The notes under the pieces are model-generated. The model saw nothing but the letters and a program-made list of their open reading frames with translations. It did not search any database and was not told the DNA's origin. From contig NZ_JAAHIH010000005.1 of assembly GCF_010671925.1 (NCBI RefSeq), forward strand, positions 620,001-684,000: a stretch of DNA of 64,000 nt, written 5' to 3'. The stretch is from Moorena sp. SIOASIH (lineage in GTDB: Bacteria > Cyanobacteriota > Cyanobacteriia > Cyanobacteriales > Coleofasciculaceae). Of this stretch, positions 37,234-45,048 are shown piece after piece (the stretch's first letter is position 1; each line of letters opens with the position of its first letter). A program made the translations under genes and the position numbers.

Positions 37234-37659
37234 ATGGCAAGAGTTGATCCCTATAAGAACTTTCGTTTCCTGATGGAAATTGATGGTATTGTTCAGGCAG
37301 GATTTTCTGAATGTAGTGGTTTTGGTTCTGAAGTAGAAATCGTTGAATATCGTGAAGGTGGAGACGATGCTACAGTACGTAAGCTGCGAGGGAAAGCCAG
37401 TTACCCTGACATTTCCCTGAAATGGGGAATAACCGATTCCCGTGAACTCTATGACTGGCACTTAGCCGCAGTCAATGGCAAGGTTGAACGCAAAAATGGT
37501 TCCATCATTCTGCTTGATGATACCGGACAGGAGAAAGTACGCTGGAACTTCTTCAATGCCTGGGCTAGTAAGTATGAAGCACCTAGTTTGGATGCCAAAG
37601 GAAGTGATGTTGCTATTGATACCCTAACCGTGAGTTGTGAACGTCTGGAGCGGGCATAA
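37234..37659 (+). CDS. eCIS inner tube protein (gp19/Pvc1-like)
   Basis: 141 residues with a strong GGAAAGGAG ahead. RVDPYKNFRFLMEIDGIVQA, FSECSGFGSEVEIVEYREGG and VRWNFFNAWASKYEAPSLDA are typical of T4 gp19-like tube proteins. It stacks as hexamers inside the sheath and carries the payload. Only one tube gene is seen here. Confidence 0.95.
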   Translation: MARVDPYKNFRFLMEIDGIVQAGFSECSGFGSEVEIVEYREGGDDATVRKLRGKASYPDISLKWGITDSRELYDWHLAAVNGKVERKNGSIILLDDTGQEKVRWNFFNAWASKYEAPSLDAKGSDVAIDTLTVSCERLERA

Positions 37660-37662
37660 ATT

Positions 37663-38061
37663 ATGACTAATTTCACCATGCCTGAGCAAGCAACAATGCT
37701 GCAAACTGAGTATGAGTTTACATTACCAGCAGGTTATGTGGACAAACAGGGGAATTTACATCGGGAAGGAACAATGCGATTGGCGACGGCTGCTGATGAA
37801 ATTGTGCCCCTGAAAGACCCTCGCGTACAATCTAACCCAGCCTATTTAATTGTGATTCTGCTATCTCGGGTGGTCACCCGCATCGGCTCTGTGGAAATGA
37901 TTAACCCAAAAGTGATTGAAGGGTTATTTGCCTCTGATTTAGCTTATTTGCAGGATCTGTACAATCGCATCAATGGCAATGGCATGCGATCGCTCCAGAT
38001 TATCTGTCCCCACTGTGAAAAAGATTTTGCCGTGGAACTAGATATGTCGGGGGAATCTTAG
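37663..38061 (+). CDS. eCIS tail-assembly chaperone-like protein (P2 gpE position)
   Basis: 132 residues, four bases after the tube gene. LQTEYEFTLPAGYVDKQGNL, GTMRLATAADEIVPLKDPRV and IVILLSRVVTRIGSVEMINP are typical of the small phage tail assembly proteins after the tube in eCIS loci. The C-terminus carries CPHCEKDF, a possible metal site. The stop at 38059 is followed in the -1 frame by a DUF6760-like sequence without its own good start, parallel to phage E/E' arrangements. Confidence 0.8.
   Translation: MTNFTMPEQATMLQTEYEFTLPAGYVDKQGNLHREGTMRLATAADEIVPLKDPRVQSNPAYLIVILLSRVVTRIGSVEMINPKVIEGLFASDLAYLQDLYNRINGNGMRSLQIICPHCEKDFAVELDMSGES
38049..38055 (+). promoter_or_regulatory. Candidate -1 ribosomal frameshift site
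   Basis: GGGGGAA read as G GGG GAA two codons before the TAG of the chaperone gene. Slipping back one base keeps GGG in the P site and joins the DUF6760-like frame (GGG GGA ATC TTA GGC TAC). Compare the lambda GGGAAAG and the P2 E/E' frameshift. Prediction only. Confidence 0.45.
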
Positions 38062-38234
38062 GCTACCCCCTGGATCAACTCCATCAGGAGGTAGCCTATC
38101 TGGCCTACCACTTTCATTGGCACTATGAATCGATCATGGCCATGGAACACAGTCAGCGGCGACGGTGGGTGGAGGAAGTTGCCCAGATTAATCGACGTTT
38201 GAATGCCCAAACCGGTCAGATAGAGTTTATCTGA
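38049..38234 (+). CDS. DUF6760-like eCIS protein, probably made as a -1 frameshift extension
   Basis: The -1 frame gives GYPLDQLHQEVAYLAYHFHW, HYESIMAMEHSQRRRWVEEV and AQINRRLNAQTGQIEFI before TGA at 38232. This is the small DUF6760 family that follows the chaperone in eCIS loci. There is no ATG or GTG with a ribosome site ahead of the conserved GYPLDQL, so either translation uses frameshifting from the chaperone gene or an unusual start. The 3' end lies in a 108-bp duplication. Confidence 0.75.
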   Translation, partial: GGILGYPLDQLHQEVAYLAYHFHWHYESIMAMEHSQRRRWVEEVAQINRRLNAQTGQIEFI

Positions 38235-38432
38235 AGGTTCACAAAATTAGCGATCGCTATTGAGCTGGGGTGCATCTCCTCAAAGCTACTTGACCTGGTG
38301 GGTGGAACGGGCATCTTGCCCGTTCAGATAGAGTTTATCTAAAGGCTCACAAAATTAGCGATCGCTATTGAGCTGGGGTGCATCTCCTCAAAGCTACTTG
38401 ACCTGGTGGGTGGAACGGGCATCTTGCCCGTT
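38217..38432. repeat. Tandem duplication, 108-bp period
   Basis: Two near-identical copies starting at 38217 and 38325 with CAGATAGAGTTTATCTGAAG / ...CTAAAG. Each includes GCGATCGC and the GGAACGGGCATCTTGCCCGT palindrome. The first copy includes the last codons of the DUF6760 frame. Confidence 0.95.
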
Positions 38433-38514
38433 ACTGCTCCCTACTCCCTACTCCCTGCTCCCTGCTCCCTGCTCCCTGCTCCCTGCTCCCTACTCTTTAT
38501 ATTGCAACAAAATA

Positions 38515-41304
38515 ATGGAAGATTTTCCTTACAGTTCAACCTTAGGGCAACGTCTACAGCGGCGACTGGTTAAACCTGCTGGGGTCATTAATACCCAGCA
38601 GTTACATTCTCATTACCAAGCTACTCAAAGCACAGCGGGAAGACTTGTACAAAAGTCCATGTTACCGGAACAAGTAAAATTCCGTTATGGTTCTGGAGTT
38701 TTGCAGCCTACAGCGATCATGTCACGTCTTCAGCGACAGCGCACAGAATCAGCGGACGGCTTTGATGGGCAATGGCGAGTCAATCCTGACAGCTATTCAG
38801 GAACGGGAAAAACAGCTCAAACCTTTGTGCAGACTCAACCAATAGCATTTCAGAATAGTAGGGACAATAGTAGGAAAATTGTAGGGAAAAGTCCGACAGA
38901 AATATCCCATAAAGTAACAGTAATGACCAAGCCATTGGTCAAAGAAACTAACCACAACCAGAGTAAAAGCCCAGTTTCATTAACCCCAGTTTCATTGGTA
39001 GAAAAAAAGCCTAAGTCTGCTTCCTCTAGTCCCCTTGGGAAGACAATTAAGGACACTGGGGAGAAGGGAAGTAGGCAAGGAACACAACCACAGCTTAAGA
39101 TTAATCGCAAAGCAACCTTGGCAGAAGTTAATACCTTATCACGTCATGAGTCTCATGCTGTACAAGCGCAAAGAGATACTAAATCTAGCGTTGCTGATTC
39201 TGGGTATGATTCCGCCCCCCTAGCCCCCCAATTCTGGGGGGAACAAAACTCTGAAAGTCCCCCAGCGAGCAATCCCTCGCTGGGGGATTTAGGGGGCTTG
39301 ACCAAAATCAGACGATCCCCCATTCATACTTCAATTCAGCAACGCCCTAAATCTAGTACTAAATCTAGTACCAATCCTACAGTAACTCCAACTCAAGGTG
39401 AAACCAGTAGCTCTTTGTCACCTCCCTACCCTGAAAAATCGGGAACTTTGCGGATTAGTCGAAAAGCAACCATGACAGCAGCTAATGCTAGGGCGTATTT
39501 TCAAAGTTTTCCGCAAGATTTAGATCCCCCCCAGCCCCCCTTATTAAGGGGGGAGCCATACTCAAAGTCCCCCTTTTTTAAGGGGGATTTAGGGGGATCT
39601 CCGAGTTTGAAGACACGCCCTAGTAATGTTGCTAGAGTTCAAAGTAAATCTATTCCAGATCTACCTCTTTCTCAAACCAATAGTCCATCATCTTCAAGTA
39701 CCGTTTCTAGAAAAGAGGATAGCTCAGATACGGTAATTCAAACCAAAATTACCCCTAATCAGCCCAAATCAAGTCAGATTACCTCTCCAGGTGATTCTTT
39801 TCAAAACTCAGCTCAAGATTTACCTCTGGCTAAAACAAATAGTCCATCATCCCCAACTACAGTATCTAGAAAAGAGGATAACGAGGATACTGTAATTCAA
39901 GCTAAACTCTCGCCAATTTCTGGTAAAATAATATCTCAAAATCCCACCATTACTCAAGCTAGTCATTCCCAAACTATAAGTCACAGTAACTCTAGCCCAG
40001 ATTTACCTCTCGCTAAAACTACAAGTGCCTCATCCCCAAGTCAAGTATCTAGAAAAGAGGATAACCATGAGACTGTAATTCAAGCTAAACTCTCGCCAAC
40101 TTCTGGTAAAATAATCTCTAAAACTCCCACCATCACTCAAGCTAGTCATTCCCAAACTATAAGTCACAGTAACTCTAGCCCAGATTTACCTCTCGCTAAA
40201 ACTACAAGTGCCTCATCCCCAACTAAAGTATCTAGAAAAGAGGATAACGATGAGACTGTAATTCAAGCTAAACTCTCGCAACCTTCTGGTAAAATAATCT
40301 CTCAAAGTCCCACCATCAATCAAGCTAGTCATTCCCAAACTATAAGTCACAGTAACTCTAGTCCAGATTTACCTCTCGCTAAAACTACAAGTGCCTCATC
40401 CCCAACTAAAGTATCTAGAAAAGAGGATAACGATGAGACTGTAATTCAAGCTAAACTCTCGCAACCTTCTGGTAAAATAATCTCTCAAAGTCCCACCATC
40501 AATCAAGCTAGTCATTCCCAAACTATAAGTCACAGTAACTCTAGTCCAGATTTACCTCTCGCTAAAACAAATAGTCCATCATCCCCAACTACAGTATCTA
40601 GAAAAGAGGATAACCATGAGACTGTAATTCAAGCAAAAGTTATCCCGAATCAGCCCAAATTAGGTCAGATTACCTCTCAAGGTGATACCATAAGGAAAGC
40701 TAGTCATTCCCACACTATAAGTCACAGTAACTCTAGTCCAGATTTACCTCTCGCTAAAACAAATAGTCCATCATACCAAAGCACAATTCAAGCTAAAAAT
40801 AAACCTTTAAGTAAAGGAATTATCCAAACCAAACTAGCAGAAACAAACTATCAACCAACTGATATAATACAAAAACAGCAGGAAAATTTACCTGTACAAC
40901 TATCCCAAAAAGCCTCAATTGCTAGTAACCCTAGTGTAGTTTCCACAACCCCTACCCAGTTATCTTCCTCATCTGAGTTAAACAGGGTTTGGCTGAAAAC
41001 TACCAATACCATCGAGGCTAATACCATCCAGGCTAGTAAAGGGTTATCAACCACAAGCTCCAATCATCAGAAACTGCCTCTACCTCTAGCAATCACCCAA
41101 ATAAAACCGAATGGAGCGATCGCACGTCAAACCAATGCAGTGGAAAACTCTACGGTTCAAGCAAAGTCGGGAAATGCTACAACCCCGATGTCTACCCCAG
41201 AAACAGCATCAGCATCAGGGATAGATTTAATTAAAGTGGCTGAACAAGTCAGTCGTATTCTGGCTCGTAAACTAATGGTAGAAAGGGAACGTCGGGGGAT
41301 ATAA
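38515..41304 (+). CDS. Large repetitive low-complexity eCIS-locus protein in the tape-measure position
   Basis: 929 residues from ATG 38515; the frame upstream is heptamer repeat. The N-terminus (SSTLGQRLQRRLVKPAGVIN, QVKFRYGSGVLQPTAIMSRL) and the C-terminus (IDLIKVAEQVSRILARKLMV then ERERRGI) look folded or helical. Between them are Ser/Pro/Lys-rich repeats: four 61-residue units (183-bp period from 39895 to 40626) containing SHSQTISHSNSSPDLPLAKT and SRKEDNDETVIQAKL, plus partial ones. It also carries two dispersed intergenic-type repeats in frame (about 39205-39300, 39520-39602). Location between chaperone and hub genes matches phage tape-measure T, but composition is unusual for one. Role uncertain. 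Confidence 0.7.
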   Translation: MEDFPYSSTLGQRLQRRLVKPAGVINTQQLHSHYQATQSTAGRLVQKSMLPEQVKFRYGSGVLQPTAIMSRLQRQRTESADGFDGQWRVNPDSYSGTGKTAQTFVQTQPIAFQNSRDNSRKIVGKSPTEISHKVTVMTKPLVKETNHNQSKSPVSLTPVSLVEKKPKSASSSPLGKTIKDTGEKGSRQGTQPQLKINRKATLAEVNTLSRHESHAVQAQRDTKSSVADSGYDSAPLAPQFWGEQNSESPPASNPSLGDLGGLTKIRRSPIHTSIQQRPKSSTKSSTNPTVTPTQGETSSSLSPPYPEKSGTLRISRKATMTAANARAYFQSFPQDLDPPQPPLLRGEPYSKSPFFKGDLGGSPSLKTRPSNVARVQSKSIPDLPLSQTNSPSSSSTVSRKEDSSDTVIQTKITPNQPKSSQITSPGDSFQNSAQDLPLAKTNSPSSPTTVSRKEDNEDTVIQAKLSPISGKIISQNPTITQASHSQTISHSNSSPDLPLAKTTSASSPSQVSRKEDNHETVIQAKLSPTSGKIISKTPTITQASHSQTISHSNSSPDLPLAKTTSASSPTKVSRKEDNDETVIQAKLSQPSGKIISQSPTINQASHSQTISHSNSSPDLPLAKTTSASSPTKVSRKEDNDETVIQAKLSQPSGKIISQSPTINQASHSQTISHSNSSPDLPLAKTNSPSSPTTVSRKEDNHETVIQAKVIPNQPKLGQITSQGDTIRKASHSHTISHSNSSPDLPLAKTNSPSYQSTIQAKNKPLSKGIIQTKLAETNYQPTDIIQKQQENLPVQLSQKASIASNPSVVSTTPTQLSSSSELNRVWLKTTNTIEANTIQASKGLSTTSSNHQKLPLPLAITQIKPNGAIARQTNAVENSTVQAKSGNATTPMSTPETASASGIDLIKVAEQVSRILARKLMVERERRGI

Positions 41305-41306
41305 AA

Positions 41307-42023
41307 ATGACACTATTACAACGACTATTAAATACGCTGAGATTAGGGAAATTGACCATTACTCCCTTAAAACAAGATGGTAATCAGTACAAAAGGTTGT
41401 GCCCAATTTCAGTGCAATTTAATCCAGAATCTTATTCTATCAGTAAATCAGTCAACTGGGGACCACCGGAAAACTCTAATAGACAAGAATGCAAAACCCA
41501 AAGAAAGGTTAATGCGCCCACTGTGGAATTTAAAGGAGGTGGTAGTCGTCAGCTAACGTTGGAACTGTTTTTCGATGTCACTGAAAGAGGTATTTTTCAG
41601 GATGTACGACAAGAAACCAACAAAATTGTAGCTCTAACTCGCATTGATCGAGATCAAGGTCATCCGCCAGTTTGTGAAATTTTTTGGGGTGGCGCTCCTG
41701 TTGGTTCCGATTTCCCTTTTATTGGTGTCATTACCAGTTTGACCCAAAACTTCACCCTCTTTAAAAGCAATGGTCAACCCCTCAGAGCTAATTTAAACGT
41801 TACTGTCCTAGAATTTCTCGGTCCATTAGCAGACCAACGTCAAACCGATCCTGAACTTACCACTCATATTATCAAGGGTGGGGATACGTTAAGCGATATA
41901 TCAGCCCAATTTTACCGGAATCCTAAACTTTGGCGCATTATTGCCGAAGCTAATCAACTTGATGATCCACGTAACTTAGAAAAGTACATTGGTCAAACGT
42001 TAACTATTCCAAAATTAGGTTGA
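41307..42023 (+). CDS. eCIS LysM/tube-adaptor protein (Pvc7-like)
   Basis: 238 residues, two bases after the preceding stop. The N-terminal CIS-tube domain is seen in CPISVQFNPESYSISKSVNW, SRQLTLELFFDVTERG and FWGGAPVGSDFPFIGVITSL. The C-terminal 50 residues are LysM: HIIKGGDTLSDISAQFYRNP, LWRIIAEANQLDDPRNL, IGQTLTIP. In related systems the protein joins the tube to the central hub. Confidence 0.92.
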   Translation: MTLLQRLLNTLRLGKLTITPLKQDGNQYKRLCPISVQFNPESYSISKSVNWGPPENSNRQECKTQRKVNAPTVEFKGGGSRQLTLELFFDVTERGIFQDVRQETNKIVALTRIDRDQGHPPVCEIFWGGAPVGSDFPFIGVITSLTQNFTLFKSNGQPLRANLNVTVLEFLGPLADQRQTDPELTTHIIKGGDTLSDISAQFYRNPKLWRIIAEANQLDDPRNLEKYIGQTLTIPKLG

Positions 42024-42048
42024 GAGGAATGATATATAGCATTTCTGT

Positions 42049-42108
42049 AAGCTATCAGCTATCAGCTATCAGCTATCAGCTATCAGCTATCAGCTATCAG
42101 CTATCAGG
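42049..42108. repeat. CAGCTAT heptamer array
   Basis: About eight units between the LysM gene and the hub gene. Confidence 0.9.
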
Positions 42109-42246
42109 TAATAGGTCATGAACAATCTTGCTGATTTTTTAGAACACCAAAAAATCCTCCAAGCTCTTTCAGAATGCTCCCTGCTCCCTGCTCCCTGCTC
42201 CCTTTTACCATCAATCCTATATTCACAACTCAAATAGAAATGATCT

Positions 42247-43320
42247 ATGCCAGTTGCTAACCGCGAAAGCCCTCTTGTTCCTAATTTTGAGATTATCATC
42301 AACGGCTCACCCTTGCCTGTGGAAGCGAAATTGCACGTCATTAGCCTTACCGTTGACCATGATGTAAAATTACCAGGCATGTTTACACTGGAACTTACAG
42401 ATTCAGATAGTAAGCAAGAAGAAACGACTTGGATTAATGACGAAGAACTGTTTGCCATTGGCAATGTTTTAGAAGTTAAACTCGGCTATGATGATGATTT
42501 AGAAACCCTGATTGTTGGCGAAATTACTGGCATAGACCCAGAATTTGTCTTTGATAGACTGCCCAGATTAACAGTGCGGGGTTATGACCGTCGCCATCGT
42601 CTCCAGCTAGGTAAAAAAACCCAAACCTTCCTCCAGCAGAAAGATAGTGATATTGCTGCCAAAATTGCTAGGGATGCAGGACTCACGGCTAAAGTTGAAG
42701 ATAGCCAGGTAGTGCATGAATATATTTTACAAGCCGAGCAAACAGACATTGAGTTTTTGCAACAGAGAGCTAAACGGATTCACTACGAAGTAGTTGTTGA
42801 AGATAAAACCCTATTTTTCCGACCTGTAGGTAATGCCGAAAGTGAGATTCTAACCCTGAGCTTTGAGGATGACTTGATGGAATTTTATCCCCATTTGTCT
42901 TCTATGGGCCAAATAAGTGAGTTAACAGTGCGGGGTTGGAATCCTAAAGAAAAGCAAGAGATTGTTGGACAAGCAAAGGTTGGGGATGAAGTTTCAACAA
43001 TGGGGGGACAAAAAAGTGGTGCTGCCCTGGTTGAAGACGCTTTTAGTACAGCAGTTGTTCAAGTCAGCGATCGCCCAGTATTAACTCAAGCAGAAGCAGA
43101 TCAATTTGCCAAAGCCCGCTTCAATAATGTCGCACTGACCTTAGTTACTGGTGAAGGGGTTTGTTGGGGGCGTACAGATTTACGAGCAGGCAAAGTCATC
43201 AAGATTGAGGGCTTAGCAAAACGCTTCAACGGTCAGTATTATGTCACTGCCACTGTTAATCATTATCACGCCCAGTCGGGATATCGTACCCATTTTACAG
43301 CTCGGAGGAATAGCACATGA
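42247..43320 (+). CDS. eCIS baseplate hub, gp27/late-control-D-like (N-terminal half of Pvc8/VgrG)
   Basis: 357 residues. PNFEIIINGSPLPVEAKLHV, VDHDVKLPGMFTLELTDSDS, RLPRLTVRGYDRRHRLQLGK and AEQTDIEFLQQRAKRIHYEV are typical of gp27-like hub domains. The trimer links tube and spike. In PVC the hub and spike are one protein; here the next gene carries the spike half, joined by a four-base ATGA overlap. Confidence 0.92.
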   Translation: MPVANRESPLVPNFEIIINGSPLPVEAKLHVISLTVDHDVKLPGMFTLELTDSDSKQEETTWINDEELFAIGNVLEVKLGYDDDLETLIVGEITGIDPEFVFDRLPRLTVRGYDRRHRLQLGKKTQTFLQQKDSDIAAKIARDAGLTAKVEDSQVVHEYILQAEQTDIEFLQQRAKRIHYEVVVEDKTLFFRPVGNAESEILTLSFEDDLMEFYPHLSSMGQISELTVRGWNPKEKQEIVGQAKVGDEVSTMGGQKSGAALVEDAFSTAVVQVSDRPVLTQAEADQFAKARFNNVALTLVTGEGVCWGRTDLRAGKVIKIEGLAKRFNGQYYVTATVNHYHAQSGYRTHFTARRNST

Positions 43321-43964
43321 AGTTATTTGACCTATTAACTGATACGGGGCAAAGGGAAGCTCATGCTTCTCGTATTTATGGTGTCGTAGTTGGTGTAGTT
43401 ACCAACAATGAAGACCCAGAAGGACTAGGTCGGGTTAAAGTGAAATACCCCTGGCTAAGTGATGAAGACGAAAGTGACTGGGCGCGGGTAGCCACACTAA
43501 TGGCAGGAAATGAACGAGGGATTTATTTTTTGCCGGAAGTAGATGACGAAGTATTAGTAGCTTTTGAACATGGTGATGTACGCTTGCCCTATATTATCGG
43601 GTCTTTGTGGAATGGTAAAGAATTACCACCAGCAACTAATGAAGATGGTGCTAATAATATCCGGGTAATCAAATCCCGTAGCGGTCATGTAATCCGTCTC
43701 AATGATGAAGAGGGGGCAGAAACTATTGAAATTGTTGATAAAACCGAGAAAAACAGTATTATTTTTGATACAGCTAACAACACCATTGCTATTACCAGCG
43801 ATGGAGACATTACTTTATCAGCATCTCAAGGTAATATTAAACTAGAGGCACAAAATATTGAAATCAAATCTTCAGCAGATACCAAAGTTGAATCCGGTGC
43901 AGGAATGGAGCTTAAGGCCAGCAGCACCATGAATCTTAAAGGTCAAACTATTAATCTAAACTAG
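43317..43964 (+). CDS. eCIS spike protein, gp5/baseplate-V-like (C-terminal half of Pvc8/VgrG)
   Basis: 215 residues. RIYGVVVGVVTNNEDPEGLG, RVKVKYPWLSDEDESDWARV and GDVRLPYIIGSLWNGKELPP form the OB-fold of gpV/gp5. The C-terminus is a short beta-helix of repeated strands (ITLSASQGNIKLEAQNIEIK). No lysozyme domain. Translational coupling with the hub gene is likely. Confidence 0.93.
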   Translation: MKLFDLLTDTGQREAHASRIYGVVVGVVTNNEDPEGLGRVKVKYPWLSDEDESDWARVATLMAGNERGIYFLPEVDDEVLVAFEHGDVRLPYIIGSLWNGKELPPATNEDGANNIRVIKSRSGHVIRLNDEEGAETIEIVDKTEKNSIIFDTANNTIAITSDGDITLSASQGNIKLEAQNIEIKSSADTKVESGAGMELKASSTMNLKGQTINLN

Positions 43965-44107
43965 TAGAGTATTTCTCAATTACTTGAGTAACTTTATTCC
44001 TAGGCTTTAGGGAGTAGGGAGTAGGGAGCAGGGAGTAGGGAAGTCAGAAGAGAGAACTAAAAAAAGCACTATTATAAAAGTATTTTTTTAAGAGGTATAA
44101 TTTAATT

Positions 44108-44503
44108 ATGGGACAACCAGCAGCCAAACAAGGGGACCAAATTACCGCTATTGATACTCATATTGTGATCGTGCCGGGAGCACCTCCGACACCAACTCCC
44201 CTACCTCATCCTTTTACGGGCATTATCAATGGCAACCTCAGCAGTGATGTCAATATTATGGGAATGCCAGCAGCAACTGTAGATAGCACTGCGGATAATA
44301 CTCCACCTCATATTCCCACACCTCCTGGCACTTCCTTTCAAAGTCCTCCTGCTAATAAAGGAACGATTAAAATTGGTAGCCCAACGGTAAAGATTAACGG
44401 TAAACAAGCAGCCAGAAATGGAGATATTGCTGAGACTTGTAATGATCCGGCAGATGCACCAGTGGGGCAAGTAATCGCAGTGGGTACAGTTTTTATTGGC
44501 TGA
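44108..44503 (+). CDS. eCIS PAAR-repeat spike tip (Pvc10-like)
   Basis: 131 residues. GQPAAKQGDQITAIDTHIVI, MGMPAATVDSTADNTPPHI and IKINGKQAARNGD-type VKINGKQAARNGDIAETCND are PAAR motifs with the metal-binding His/Cys residues. It would sharpen the spike. Preceded by GAGGT. Confidence 0.92.
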   Translation: MGQPAAKQGDQITAIDTHIVIVPGAPPTPTPLPHPFTGIINGNLSSDVNIMGMPAATVDSTADNTPPHIPTPPGTSFQSPPANKGTIKIGSPTVKINGKQAARNGDIAETCNDPADAPVGQVIAVGTVFIG

Positions 44504-44655
44504 AAAGGATAAGATTGGATCCCCCCTAACCCCCCTTAATAAGGGGGGGATATGATTGCTTTAAAACCCTCTTTTCTATTGCCTTTTGCCTCTTGCCTCT
44601 TGCCTTTTGCCTTTTGCTTTTTGCCTTAAAATCAAATGTTGCTGAGAATTGCTAT

Positions 44656-45048
44656 ATGTCTAAACCATTTTTAGGTGTTGGAGTAGGATTTCCCATCAGT
44701 TTAGATACTAAGGGAGATTTCCAACTTGCGGAATATGAAGAGAGTGTGCGCCAGTCAATCGTAATTATCCTTGGTACTGCCAAAGGTGAGCGAGCCATGC
44801 GTCCCGACTTTGGTTGCAGCATTTATGACTTAGTTTTTGAGCCCAATTCACCTGCCACTGCTGGTAAAGTATCCCAAGCTATACAGGAAGCCCTACTGTT
44901 CTTTGAACCCCGCATTGATGTTATAGATGTGCGCGTTCAATCCCCTATTCCAGAACAAATGCTGGTCAATATCGACTATCAAGTGCGAGCAACCAATAAT
45001 GTTTTTAACCTAGTGTATCCATTTTATCTAGAAGGGAGTGCAAGTTGA
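44656..45048 (+). CDS. eCIS baseplate wedge gp25-like protein (Pvc9-like)
   Basis: 130 residues from ATG 44656; upstream in-frame codons are GCCTTTT heptamers. GVGFPISLDTKGDFQLAEYE, SVRQSIVIILGTAKGERAMR and PDFGCSIYDLVFEPNSPATA contain the gp25 EPR-like core region. It starts sheath assembly at the baseplate. Its TGA overlaps the next ATG (TGATG). Confidence 0.94.
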   Translation: MSKPFLGVGVGFPISLDTKGDFQLAEYEESVRQSIVIILGTAKGERAMRPDFGCSIYDLVFEPNSPATAGKVSQAIQEALLFFEPRIDVIDVRVQSPIPEQMLVNIDYQVRATNNVFNLVYPFYLEGSAS

